Assembly (NCBI RefSeq): GCF_000513895.2
Contig: NZ_CP165782.1
Coordinates: forward strand, 1,674,001 to 1,738,000
Direction: 5' to 3'
Source: Ensifer sp. WSM1721
GTDB taxonomy: Bacteria; Pseudomonadota; Alphaproteobacteria; Rhizobiales; Rhizobiaceae
Length of the DNA stretch: 64,000 nucleotides
A program made the translations under genes and the position numbers. Below, one piece after another: positions 9,317 to 18,071 of this stretch. Position 1 is the first letter of the stretch, and every line of letters begins with the position of its first letter. Below the pieces are notes generated by a model. That model was given only the letters and a program-made list of their open reading frames with translations, made no database searches and had not been told where the DNA came from.

Positions 9317-10099
9317 ATGCGTATTTCCAGACGGCTGGCAGTCGCCGCTTCGGCTGCCGTTTTCGCCCTCATGGCCGGCGCGGCGATGGCGGAAGGCGAG
9401 AAGATCGTGATCGGCACCGAAGGCGCCTACCCGCCCTTCAACAACCTTGAAGCCGACGGCACGCTGACCGGCTTCGACATCGACATCGCGAAGGCGCTCT
9501 GCGAGGAGATGAAGGCCGAATGCACCTTCGTGACGCAGGATTGGGAAGGCATCATTCCGGCGCTGATCGCCAAGAAGTTCGATGCCATCGTCGCTTCCAT
9601 GTCGATCACCGAGGAGCGCAAGCAGCAGGTGGACTTCACGAAGAAGTACTATAACACCCCGCCGGCAATCGCCGTGCCGAAGGATTCGCCGATCACCGAG
9701 GCAACCGCTGCCGCGCTCGAAGGCAAGGTGCTCGGCGCACAGGCTTCCACCACCCACTCCAACTACGCCGAAGCGCATATGAAGGGCGCCGAGCTGAAGC
9801 TCTATCCAACGGCTGACGAGTACAAGCTCGACGTCGCCAACGGCCGTGTGGATGCCGTCATCGACGACGTCGTCGTGCTCTCCGAATGGTTGAAGACGGA
9901 GGACGGCGCCTGCTGCAAGCTGCTGGGCACCCTGCCGGTTGACCCGGTCATCAACGGAGAAGGCGCAGGCATCGCAGTCCGCAAGGGCGATGATGCGCTT
10001 CGCGAGAAACTCAACACGGCGATCGACGCCATCCGCGCGAACGGTAAATACAAGGAGATCAACGAGAAGTACTTCCCGTTCGACGTCTACGGCAGCTAA
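9317..10099 (+). CDS. Polar amino acid ABC transporter, periplasmic binding protein
   Basis: Lysine/arginine/ornithine/histidine-type binding protein of 260 residues. A signal peptide ends near AMA-EG, and the mature domain begins KIVIGTEGAYPPFNN, followed by TGFDIDIAKALC and the family's mid-domain signature. AGAGAGG lies six bases before the ATG. It is separated from its two permease genes by a strong terminator-like hairpin, an arrangement that usually gives more binding protein than permease. The 8910-9316 space upstream holds only divergent promoter sequence. Confidence 0.92.
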   Translation: MRISRRLAVAASAAVFALMAGAAMAEGEKIVIGTEGAYPPFNNLEADGTLTGFDIDIAKALCEEMKAECTFVTQDWEGIIPALIAKKFDAIVASMSITEERKQQVDFTKKYYNTPPAIAVPKDSPITEATAAALEGKVLGAQASTTHSNYAEAHMKGAELKLYPTADEYKLDVANGRVDAVIDDVVVLSEWLKTEDGACCKLLGTLPVDPVINGEGAGIAVRKGDDALREKLNTAIDAIRANGKYKEINEKYFPFDVYGS

Positions 10100-10164
10100 C
10101 CATAGCGAAATCCAGCGCGGTTTCGCGTTCATACCGGGAAAAGCTCGGTTGATGCAGAAAATGC

Positions 10165-10198
10165 AACGGCGGATGGGCTTGCCCTTCCGCCGTTTTTG
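10165..10198 (+). terminator. Rho-independent terminator/attenuator after the binding-protein gene
   Basis: Stem AACGGCGGA / TCCGCCGTT, extended by GGGC/GCCC around a TT loop, followed directly by TTTTTG. It lies between the binding-protein gene and its permeases, so some read-through is expected. Confidence 0.88.
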
Positions 10199-10261
10199 TT
10201 TGACAAGGAACTTCAAAAATAAGCGTCGTTGGCGCAAAGAACGTTAGGGGAATTTCTTGGC

Positions 10262-11065
10262 ATGAGCGGAGTGTTCGCCGCCATTTATTCCGGTCTCGCC
10301 TGGATCGGATCGATCGTTGATCCGCTTTGCGGACCCATCGGGGTCTTTCGCTGGTTTGCCTCGGGAACGCTTTTCGCCTGCGGCGACACGGGCTGGGGCG
10401 ATGAGATCGCCTATGGTTTCCTGGTAACGGCCAGCCTCGCCATCGCAACGCTGCCCGTCGGCCTTGTGATCGGCTTCTTCATCGCGCTGGCGAAGCAATC
10501 GGAGGAAAGGTCGCTGCGACTGGCGGGCAACATCTACACGACGATCTTCCGCGGCCTGCCGGAACTTCTGACGCTCTTCATCGTCTATTACGGCCTGCAG
10601 ATACTGGTGCAGCAGTTTCTCGCGACGCTCGGCTATGAGGGCCCGATCGAGATCAATGCCTTTGTCGCCGGCATGATCGCGCTCGGCGTAGTCTTCTCGG
10701 CTTACTGCTCCGAGGTATTGCTCTCTGCCTTCAAGGCCATTCCGCAAGGCCAATACGAGGCCGGCGATGCGCTCGGTTTCCACCGCGGCCAGACAATGCG
10801 CCTCATCGTCCTGCCGCAGCTCATACGCATCGCCCTTCCCGGTCTCGGCAATCTCTGGATGGCGCTGCTCAAGGACACGGCCCTCGTCTCGGTCGTCGGC
10901 CTTCCCGATATTCTCCGCCAGACGGGCATAGCAGCCCGCGTGACGAAGCAGGCCTTTCAGTTCTTCGGCGTCGCCTGCATCCTCTTCCTGATCCTGGCGA
11001 TGATTTCGTCCGTCCTATTCTCGGCGCTCGAGCGCTCCACCAAACGTGCGGAGATGGGCCGATGA
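10262..11065 (+). CDS. Polar amino acid ABC transporter permease (HisQ-like)
   Basis: Inner-membrane permease of 267 residues with the EAA loop (GDALGFHRGQTMRLIVLPQ) that contacts the ATPase. I chose the ATG at 10262 behind AGGGGAA; a TTG at 10229 would add 11 residues. Its stop overlaps the start of the second permease by four bases. Confidence 0.9.
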   Translation: MSGVFAAIYSGLAWIGSIVDPLCGPIGVFRWFASGTLFACGDTGWGDEIAYGFLVTASLAIATLPVGLVIGFFIALAKQSEERSLRLAGNIYTTIFRGLPELLTLFIVYYGLQILVQQFLATLGYEGPIEINAFVAGMIALGVVFSAYCSEVLLSAFKAIPQGQYEAGDALGFHRGQTMRLIVLPQLIRIALPGLGNLWMALLKDTALVSVVGLPDILRQTGIAARVTKQAFQFFGVACILFLILAMISSVLFSALERSTKRAEMGR

Positions 11066-11892
11066 GCATTGCCGAAACGATGATACCCCCTCAGGCTCCG
11101 CCGCCCGTCCCGCCGAAGCCCTACACGCTATCGCGTTTTTTCGGCAGCGTCTTCCTCGGCGTCTGGCTGGCGCTCGGCGTCGGCATCTTCCTGACGATCG
11201 TCAATGGTTGGGATCCGGAAAAATTCTCGCGATACGGACCGAGCTTCCTGTCCGGCCTCGGCGTGACGCTGACGCTTGTCGTCTCTTCGATTCTCATGGG
11301 AGCCGTCCTGTCGTTTCCCGTGGCGCTCGGACGCATGTCGAAGAACAGGCTTTGGTCCTGGCTTGCCTATGCGTATGTCTACTTCTTCCGCGGCACGCCC
11401 CTGATCACTCAGCTCTTCCTCGTCTACTACGGTCTCGGCAGCTTCCGGCCGCAGCTCGAGTCGATCGGTCTGTGGTGGTTCTTCCGCGACGCCTGGAATT
11501 GCGCGCTCTTCACCTTCACGTTGAACACCGCCGCCTACCAGGCCGAGATCCTGCGCGGGGCCATTCAAAGCGTGTCGCGCGGTCAGCGCGAGGCTGCGGC
11601 CGCGCTCGGCTTGCCGGAGCGCGTCGCCTTCTTCAAGATCATCCTGCCGCAGGCGATGATCGTGGCACTCCGCCCCTATGGCAACGAAATCATCCTGATG
11701 ATCAAGGGCTCGGCGATCGTTGCGATCGTTACCGTCTTCGATCTCATGGGCGAGACGCGACGCGCCTTCTCCCGCACCTTCGACTACCAGATGTATGTCT
11801 GGGCGGCGGTGCTATATTTGTTCATGGTGGAATTGCTGCGCAACATCTGGGCTTGGCTCGAAGCGCGGCTGACGCGCCACCTGAAGCGTTGA
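11062..11892 (+). CDS. Polar amino acid ABC transporter permease (HisM-like)
   Basis: Second membrane subunit, 276 residues, with about five hydrophobic segments and the EAA motif (EAAAALGLPERVAFFKIILPQ). It is coupled to the upstream permease by an ATGA overlap. No ATP-binding subunit gene follows: the next gene is usg. The ATPase must therefore be encoded elsewhere or shared. Confidence 0.9.
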   Translation: MSIAETMIPPQAPPPVPPKPYTLSRFFGSVFLGVWLALGVGIFLTIVNGWDPEKFSRYGPSFLSGLGVTLTLVVSSILMGAVLSFPVALGRMSKNRLWSWLAYAYVYFFRGTPLITQLFLVYYGLGSFRPQLESIGLWWFFRDAWNCALFTFTLNTAAYQAEILRGAIQSVSRGQREAAAALGLPERVAFFKIILPQAMIVALRPYGNEIILMIKGSAIVAIVTVFDLMGETRRAFSRTFDYQMYVWAAVLYLFMVELLRNIWAWLEARLTRHLKR

Positions 11893-11998
11893 GCGGGCAC
11901 GGAGCTGTTCACGGCGAAAGGCTTGGCAGCACTCGCTCAGCATTGCTAACAAGCCTTTGTTATTCCATGGGAATTTTGGCTGCAGCACGAATATTAGG

Positions 11999-12018
11999 GC
12001 TTGATTAAGGAATCAAGC
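11999..12018. promoter_or_regulatory. Perfect inverted repeat upstream of usg
   Basis: GCTTGATT-AAGG-AATCAAGC, an 8-bp perfect stem with a four-base loop, 43 bases before the usg start. It could be an operator or a leader hairpin; no T-run follows. Confidence 0.4.
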
Positions 12019-12060
12019 GCTTCATCATAGAGACCACCCTTTGCAAAAAGTGAGGTCCGA

Positions 12061-12327
12061 ATGACGAGCGACATGGAACTGCAGCTCAAGGGTTACGGCC
12101 TGACGACGGCCCAGATACTCTATCGGATGCCCGACCACCCGGCTCTCCTGCAGACCTATATCTGGCAGCACTACGACATCGCACCGGATTTCCCGGAAAT
12201 GCGCAGCTTCCTGAAATTCTGGCAGGAGAAGCTGGACGGGCCGTTGCATTCGGTACGCTACGTGCACCGCAAGCTCATCTCCGCGACCGAATGGCGCGCC
12301 CTCAAGGGCGAGTTCGTCCTCCACTGA
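12061..12327 (+). CDS. Usg-like family protein
   Basis: Small soluble protein of 88 residues that matches the alphaproteobacterial Usg family, named for lying upstream of trpF in Caulobacter. Conserved parts include LQLKGYGLTTAQILYRMPDH and LQTYIWQHYDIAPDFPEM. GAGG precedes the ATG. No trp gene is adjacent here, and the family has no established biochemical role. Confidence 0.85.
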   Translation: MTSDMELQLKGYGLTTAQILYRMPDHPALLQTYIWQHYDIAPDFPEMRSFLKFWQEKLDGPLHSVRYVHRKLISATEWRALKGEFVLH

Positions 12328-12456
12328 TGAGAAAGCGCTCTGCAGAGTGGGGGTAGGAAAACTGCGCGCTTTCGCCTATGTCCCGCGTCGCGGCGAAAGA
12401 AGTCGACCCATTAATCTTGCGCCGACTCCACTCGAACTCATGACGAGCAGAAATTA

Positions 12457-13164
12457 TCACACCGACCGCGTTATGCCGCCATCGATGCGGATGTTCTGGC
12501 CCGTGATATAGCCTCCGCGATCGGTCGCAAGCAGAGCGATCAGTTCGGCCACCTCCTCCGACGTCCCGTACCGCCCCATCGGAATTCGCTCTCGGCGCTC
12601 CTCCGTCTCCGGCAGGCTGTCGATAAAGCCCGGCAGGACGTTGTTCATGCGCACATTGTCGGCCGCATATCGGTCCGCGAAGAGCTTGGTGAAGGCAGCG
12701 AGGCCGGAACGAAAGACGCCCGAAGTCGGAAACAGCGGATCAGGTTCAAAGACCGCATAGGTAGAGATGTTGACGATGCTGCCGGATTGTTGCTCGACCA
12801 TGATCGGCGTGACGAGCCTGGTCGGCCTCACGACGTTAAGGAAATAGACCTCCATCCCCTTATGCCAGTCCTCGTCGGTGAGTTCCAGTACCGGAGCGCG
12901 TGGCCCATGTCCGGCCGAGTTGATGAGCGCGTCCACCCGCCCCCAAGCGTCGTAAGCCGAATCGACAAGCCGCTTCAAATCGTCGTTCGACTGGTTCGAT
13001 CCGGTGACGCCGATGCCGCCGAGTTCTTTCGCCAGAGCCTCGCCCTTGCCGGACGAGGACAGGATGGCGACGCGGAAACCCTCCGCTGCCATCCTCCGCG
13101 CTGCAACGGCGCCCATGCCGGAACCGCCGGCGGTAATGATTGCTACCTTTTGTTCACTCATCAT
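12457..13164 (-). CDS. SDR-family protein with a degenerate active site
   Basis: Short-chain dehydrogenase/reductase fold of 235 residues: GGSGMGAVAARR near the start binds the nucleotide and INSAGHGPRAPV is the NAG region. The catalytic Ser is present (VNISTYA), but where YxxxK is expected the sequence reads SGVFRSGL, so Tyr is Ser and Lys is Arg. The C-terminal GGYITGQNIRIDGGITRSV is typical. It may bind nucleotide without reducing a substrate, or use an altered mechanism. Two ATGs at 13164 and 13161 are both possible. Confidence 0.82.
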   Translation of the reverse strand: MMSEQKVAIITAGGSGMGAVAARRMAAEGFRVAILSSSGKGEALAKELGGIGVTGSNQSNDDLKRLVDSAYDAWGRVDALINSAGHGPRAPVLELTDEDWHKGMEVYFLNVVRPTRLVTPIMVEQQSGSIVNISTYAVFEPDPLFPTSGVFRSGLAAFTKLFADRYAADNVRMNNVLPGFIDSLPETEERRERIPMGRYGTSEEVAELIALLATDRGGYITGQNIRIDGGITRSV

Positions 13165-13310
13165 ACATCCTACTCAAATGTCCCCGTTTTTGATTGGCTG
13201 CCGGCAAAGTTCACCCGCACGACCGCAGTTGAAGCAGCCTCTCGCGCCGGCATCAAACGAGAATTTCTGATGACCGTATCAAGAACGCCCATCTACAGCC
13301 GCGACGGCCG

Positions 13311-14042
13311 TCAGACATGCACCTCGCCGTGGGCCAACTCACCGGCTCCAGGCTCCTTGCGCAGAGAGCCATAGAGAACCGCCGCGTAGAATAGCGCGAC
13401 CCCGATCATCACCGCCCAGCCGGGTACCACACCGAGAGCTGCATTCTCCGTCACATCGGCCCAGGAGCGGACATGTCCGAAGGGTTCGCCATTGGTCGAC
13501 ATCTTAGGCGAGGAGATCTTCAGCGCCCAGGCCAAGAGCAGTATCAGGTACATCCAGCAATAGTTGCGCTGCAGCCGCCGACAGACGGCCTCCTTATAGC
13601 TCATCAGGAAAGCCGGCCGGCGCAGGCTGGCGGCTATCGACACGGACCACTTGAAGGTCGGCGTGCCTTCGGGGCAAAGAATCTGAGCGAAATAACCGCG
13701 CTCGAGCTGGCGCACCCGGGCGCGATAGACGTCGAAGAAACGGTAGCGCCGTGCCTCGATCAAGAGCAGCAAGGTGATGAGCAATACGGCGAAGAGCAGG
13801 ACGCCATGGTGCGACGATGGTGTCGAAAGCGAAACGGACAGCATCGCCGCGACCACCGTGATCGCCCAGTTCGAGGTTCGGTCTATACGATCCCGCCAAC
13901 CGGCCATCCGCCCCATTTCGCCGCGATAATAATGGACGATCGTGTTGATCGTCTCCTGCGAGCTCTGAGGAAGGGGCGGGCCCTGCCGCTCCGGCATCTC
14001 CGTTTCCAATGTCAGCGGGCTCAAGTCAGCAGTCATCGGCAT
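13311..14042 (-). CDS. DUF2270 membrane protein
   Basis: Predicted inner-membrane protein of 243 residues with two hydrophobic segments near 75-110 and two nearer the C-terminus. The block INTIVHYYRGEMGRMAGWRD followed by RRYRFFDVYRARVRQLERGY is the DUF2270 signature. Function unknown. It is transcribed alone, convergent to no gene, with a 260-base divergent space before the methyltransferase gene. Confidence 0.82.
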   Translation of the reverse strand: MPMTADLSPLTLETEMPERQGPPLPQSSQETINTIVHYYRGEMGRMAGWRDRIDRTSNWAITVVAAMLSVSLSTPSSHHGVLLFAVLLITLLLLIEARRYRFFDVYRARVRQLERGYFAQILCPEGTPTFKWSVSIAASLRRPAFLMSYKEAVCRRLQRNYCWMYLILLLAWALKISSPKMSTNGEPFGHVRSWADVTENAALGVVPGWAVMIGVALFYAAVLYGSLRKEPGAGELAHGEVHV

Positions 14043-14304
14043 TCCTCCCGATTTCTCACTGTTTTCGGGGATGATGACTCCTTTCCCATCGACGATAAAT
14101 GCCGCGGCGCCCCCACCCAGTCGATTTTTTTACCGAACGCTCAATGTTCGCTTTACGTTCCAGGCTTCACAGGGCCGTCCCGACCTGAAGCCTATCGCCG
14201 CTTCCGTGCGAAATGGAGTATTATTCAACGACATCGGTCACTTATGCAGGTGATCGCCCCCGGCGGCGATTGTCAAAGTCCGCTGGCGGTCGTAAGAAGC
14301 GCTC

Positions 14305-15132
14305 ATGACCCAGAAGAGCAAGAAGATCGACGAGGAAGCACTGGCGGCGGCATATAACCGCGCGCTTTCCCTGGAGAAGTCCGGGCACTTTGACGCGGCC
14401 GCCGCAGCCTATCGGGAAGTCCTTGAACTCGATCCGGAGGATCACGGCGGCGCCGCCGTTCGGCTGGCCTCGATGGGTCGGGGTGACACGCCGCTCAAGG
14501 CGCCGGACGCCTATGTGGCCACACTGTTCGACCAGCATGCCGAGGTTTTCGACAATGTCCTCGTCGACCAGTTGGACTATTGCGTACCACTTCTCGTTCG
14601 CCAGCGAATTCAGGCGCTTGGGCTTGGGCCTTTCAAGCGGGTGCTCGATCTCGGCTGCGGCACCGGGCTCACCGGCGGCGCACTGCGCGATATGGCGGAA
14701 GACATAACCGGCGTGGATCTCTCGGAGAACATGGTGGAGATTGCCCACGAGAAAGATCTCTATGAGACGCTCTACGTCGCCGAGGCCGTCGATTTCCTCG
14801 ACGACAATGATGATGAGCCGTTCGACCTGATTGTTGCGACCGACGTCCTGCCCTATATCGGCGCCTTGGAGCCGCTCTTCTTCGGCGCGGTCGACAATCT
14901 CGTACCGGGCGGGCTCCTGATCTTCTCCAGCGAGACCCTCCCGGCGGAGGCTTTCGCAGGGCGCGGCTACGTCGTCGGCCCGCATCAACGCTTCGCGCAT
15001 TCAGAGACCTACTTGCGCGACCGTCTGACCGCGACCGGATTCGAGGTGATCGACATCAGCGACATCACCGTTCGTAAGGAAGAGGGCGAGCCGACCGCCG
15101 GGCAATTGCTTATCGCGCGGTTCAAGCCCTGA
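14305..15132 (+). CDS. TPR-containing class I SAM-dependent methyltransferase
   Basis: Predicted cytosolic methyltransferase of 275 residues. Residues 1-55 form about one and a half TPR helices (AAYNRALSLEKSGHFDAAAAAYREVL), and the SAM-binding motif VLDLGCGTGLTGG with acidic ITGVDLSENM follows at about 115-140. The motif VDFLDDNDDEPFDLIVATDV resembles the post-motif region of trans-aconitate/NodS-like methyltransferases. The acceptor is unknown. Confidence 0.85.
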   Translation: MTQKSKKIDEEALAAAYNRALSLEKSGHFDAAAAAYREVLELDPEDHGGAAVRLASMGRGDTPLKAPDAYVATLFDQHAEVFDNVLVDQLDYCVPLLVRQRIQALGLGPFKRVLDLGCGTGLTGGALRDMAEDITGVDLSENMVEIAHEKDLYETLYVAEAVDFLDDNDDEPFDLIVATDVLPYIGALEPLFFGAVDNLVPGGLLIFSSETLPAEAFAGRGYVVGPHQRFAHSETYLRDRLTATGFEVIDISDITVRKEEGEPTAGQLLIARFKP

Positions 15133-15201
15133 TTGCCGGCGCCTGCTGCCGCGGCTATCGTCGGCTAAATCTCTGCCAAAGCAAATGGGAGTCTGCAGGA
15201 A

Positions 15202-16071
15202 ATGGCCAAAGTCGCATTCATCGGTCTCGGCGTCATGGGATACCCGATGGCCGGTCATCTCAAGGTCCGCGGTGGGCACGACGTGACCGTCTACAACCGA
15301 ACCTCCGCGAAGGCGGAACAATGGGCGACTGCGTTCGGCGGGCGCACGGCGGCAACGCCTGCAGAGGCGGCAAAAGATCAGGACTTCGTTTTCTCCTGCG
15401 TCGGCAATGACGACGACCTGCGCTCCGTCACCACCGGCGAAGACGGTGCCTTCGAGACCATAGGCCAGGGGGCGATCTTTATCGACAACACCACGGCCTC
15501 GGCTGAAGTTGCTCGCGAGCTCTACTCTGCGGCCCGAGCAAAGGGCGCGCATTTTATCGATGCGCCGGTCTCGGGCGGCCAGGCCGGCGCCGAGAATGGG
15601 GTGCTCACGGTCATGTGCGGCGGCGACTCGGAAGCCTTCGACAGGGCAAAGCCGGTCATCGAAGCCTACGCGCGCATGGTCGGTCTGATGGGCCCGGCCG
15701 GTGCCGGCCAGCTCACCAAGATGATCAACCAGATCTGCATCGCCGGTCTCGTGCAAGGCCTCGCCGAGGGCATCCACTTCGGCAAAAGAGCTGGCCTCGA
15801 TATCGAGAAGGTTATCGACGTCATTTCCAAGGGGGCAGCCGGTTCCTGGCAGATGGAAAACCGCTACAAGACCATGAATGCCGGAAAATATGATTTCGGC
15901 TTCGCCGTCGACTGGATGCGCAAGGACCTCGATATCGTCCTCGCCGAAGCGCGGCGCAATGGTGCCAAGCTTCCCGTGACTGCCTTGGTGGACCAGTTCT
16001 ACGCCGACGTGCAGGCGCTCGGGGGAAACCGCTGGGACACCTCTTCGCTGCTTGCGCGGCTCGAGAAGTGA
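15202..16071 (+). CDS. NAD(P)-dependent beta-hydroxyacid dehydrogenase (3-hydroxyisobutyrate dehydrogenase family)
   Basis: Soluble oxidoreductase of 289 residues. The N-terminal Rossmann signature FIGLGVMGYPMAGHL, the substrate loop DAPVSGGQAGAENG and the catalytic-Lys region GAGQLTKMINQ are intact. The family includes 3-hydroxyisobutyrate dehydrogenase, tartronate semialdehyde reductase and succinic semialdehyde reductases; the substrate cannot be fixed from sequence. The stop overlaps the start of the broken DNA repair gene by four bases. Confidence 0.88.
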   Translation: MAKVAFIGLGVMGYPMAGHLKVRGGHDVTVYNRTSAKAEQWATAFGGRTAATPAEAAKDQDFVFSCVGNDDDLRSVTTGEDGAFETIGQGAIFIDNTTASAEVARELYSAARAKGAHFIDAPVSGGQAGAENGVLTVMCGGDSEAFDRAKPVIEAYARMVGLMGPAGAGQLTKMINQICIAGLVQGLAEGIHFGKRAGLDIEKVIDVISKGAAGSWQMENRYKTMNAGKYDFGFAVDWMRKDLDIVLAEARRNGAKLPVTALVDQFYADVQALGGNRWDTSSLLARLEK

Positions 16072-16765
16072 CGCTCTCCCCAACATCGACAGCACAAGAA
16101 ATCATCGATCGCCTGCGCCTGCTCGGATCTGAGGAAAACATCGCCGGCATGGCGCGCTTCGGGATCGCGACCGAAGCGGCGCTCGGCCTTTCGAATGTCG
16201 AGCTTCGTCGCATCTCCCGTCAGGTGAAGACAGATCATGCCCGCGGCTCGAGCTCTGGCGCTCGGGCATCCGAGAAGCGCGCATCCTGGCTGCCTTCACC
16301 GCCGATCCCAAGGCTTTGACGCTCGACGAAGCGCGGCGCTGGGCAGGCGACTGCAACTCATGGGAGGTCGTCGATATGCTCGCCGACCTCCTTGTCGGCG
16401 CGCGGTACGATCGGGCGCTCGTTGCCGAATTTGCCACCGACGAGCGGGAATTCGTCCGCCGCCTCGCCTTTGCGATGATCGCCACCGCAGCCGTGCACCT
16501 CAAGACCGAACCGGATTCGACGTTTGTGGCGTGGTTACCGCTGATCGAGGCACATGCCGCCGATGACCGCAATTTCGTAAAAAAGGCCGTGAACTGGGCG
16601 CTGAGACAGATCGGCAAGCGCAACGCCGCCTGCCACGCGCCGGCTCTGGCGCTTGCGGAAAAACTCGCGGCGAGCGCGGACCGTGCGGCACGATGGACAG
16701 GCCGGGACGCGGTGCGCGAACTTAGCGGCAGCAAGGTGCTCTGGCGTCTCGGCCTAGCTGTTTGA
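16068..16765 (+). pseudogene. DNA alkylation repair protein (AlkD-like), frameshifted
   Basis: The first frame (16068-16319) starts like an AlkD-type HEAT-repeat glycosylase, and the second (from about 16247 to 16765) carries the rest (ELWRSGIREARILAAFTADP, WEVVDMLADLLVG, DREFVRRLAFAMIA). The join falls at CCCGCGGCTCGAG near 16241-16250, where one missing base would restore ARALELWRSG in one frame. Either the gene is broken or the base was lost in sequencing. The second frame has no convincing start of its own. Confidence 0.8.
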
Positions 16766-16879
16766 GTTGGAGGCTGCATGCCGATATGCAGCCGCAACGC
16801 ATGCGCCAGAGCATTAAAATGTTTCCGAAAAATCAGACGAATAGAGAAGAATTCTCCAAACTCACTTGAGCGGGGGCAG

Positions 16880-17368
16880 CTATTCCTCGCTGCTCTTTGC
16901 CTGGTCGATCACCATATAGTCGAGCGGTAACTGCGTCGTATATTTGATCTGCTCCATGGCGAAAGCGGAGGACACGTCGCGGATCTCGATCTTGGCGATC
17001 AGCCGCTTGTAGAACGCGTCATAGGCGGCGATGTCGGGCACGACGACGCGCAAGAGATAATCGACATCACCGCTCATGCGATAAAATTCCACCACTTCCG
17101 GAAAATCGGCGACCACCTCGGAGAACCGGCGCAGCCACTCCATGGAGTGCGAATTCGTCCGGACCGACACGAACACGGTGACCTTGGTATTGACCTTCAC
17201 CGGATCGAGAAGCGCGACACGGCGCCGGATTACGCCATCCTCCTCCATCTTCTGGATGCGTCGCCAGCAAGGCGTGGTCGAAAGACCTACCTTCTTGGCA
17301 AGGTCGGCAACAGCCAAGGTCGAATCTTCCTGCAAAAGGCGCAGGATCTTGCGGTCTAGGCGATCCAT
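16880..17368 (-). CDS. Lrp/AsnC-family transcriptional regulator
   Basis: DNA-binding feast/famine regulator of 162 residues. The N-terminal helix-turn-helix (LDRKILRLLQEDSTLAVADL, then VGLSTTPCWRRIQKMEEDGVI) is followed by the RAM/ligand-binding domain (VEFYRMSGDVDYLLRVVVPD). It probably responds to an amino acid. It is a single gene and no target gene is obvious next to it. Confidence 0.93.
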   Translation of the reverse strand: MDRLDRKILRLLQEDSTLAVADLAKKVGLSTTPCWRRIQKMEEDGVIRRRVALLDPVKVNTKVTVFVSVRTNSHSMEWLRRFSEVVADFPEVVEFYRMSGDVDYLLRVVVPDIAAYDAFYKRLIAKIEIRDVSSAFAMEQIKYTTQLPLDYMVIDQAKSSEE

Positions 17369-17432
17369 GGAAAGTCCTCTCGAATATTTTTCCTTTCATA
17401 GCGCGCAATTTGTGAAAATAAAGAAAATTGTT

Positions 17433-18071
17433 TCATCTTGTGAGCACCCGTATTCTTTCGCGCAGGAAAGGCAGCAATTCGGCCTCGAACCAGGGGTGAC
17501 GCCGAAGCCACCCAGTGTTGCGCCAGCTCGGATGCGGCATCGGCAACACGGCAGGGCCTTGGTTGCGCTTCACGTAGCGATGCCAATTGCGCGCAGTTTC
17601 GGTCATTGATTTCGGACAGTCCTGCCCCAGATGCCAGCGCTGTGCATAGTGGCCAACCGCCAGCACCAGCTCGATCTGCGGCATCGCCTCCATAACGCGC
17701 TGCCGCCACAGCGGCGCACACTCGCTTCTCGGCGGCAGGTCGCTGCCATGCCTGTCATAGCCGGGAAAGCAGAAGCCCATCGGCACGATGGCGAAGTTTC
17801 GCGGATCGTAGAATGCCGCGCGGTCTACCGAGAGCCATTGCCGCAGCCGGTCGCCCGATGCATCGTTGAAGGGAAGGCCGCTTTCATGCACGCGCAGGCC
17901 CGGCGCCTGCCCGGCGATGAGGATCTTTGCGGTTGCCGAAAGCACAGCGACAGGCCTCGGCTCGTGCGGTAGCCGGTGATCCGGCCCGCGCGCCGGATCG
18001 TCGCGGCACAGGCGGCAGGCCGCAATGGCCGTCTGCAACGCCTTCAGCCGTTCCTCTCCGCTGTCAACCAC
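17433..18071 (-). CDS. Uracil-DNA glycosylase superfamily protein
   Basis: Predicted base-excision enzyme of 212 residues. The motif-A GQAPGLRVHESGLPFNDASG near residue 52 and the late PMPHPSWRNTGWLR motif mark the UDG superfamily; CRLC near residue 20 resembles part of the iron-sulfur ligands of family 4, but the full set is not evident. The damage specificity is not certain. It begins inside the last eight bases of the thermonuclease-like gene. Confidence 0.82.
   Translation of the reverse strand: MVDSGEERLKALQTAIAACRLCRDDPARGPDHRLPHEPRPVAVLSATAKILIAGQAPGLRVHESGLPFNDASGDRLRQWLSVDRAAFYDPRNFAIVPMGFCFPGYDRHGSDLPPRSECAPLWRQRVMEAMPQIELVLAVGHYAQRWHLGQDCPKSMTETARNWHRYVKRNQGPAVLPMPHPSWRNTGWLRRHPWFEAELLPFLRERIRVLTR

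Noticed and set aside
16237..16566. Third-frame 109-codon plus ORF in the AlkD-like gene
   Set aside because: It starts at the frameshift site but does not carry the family residues; the other two frames do.
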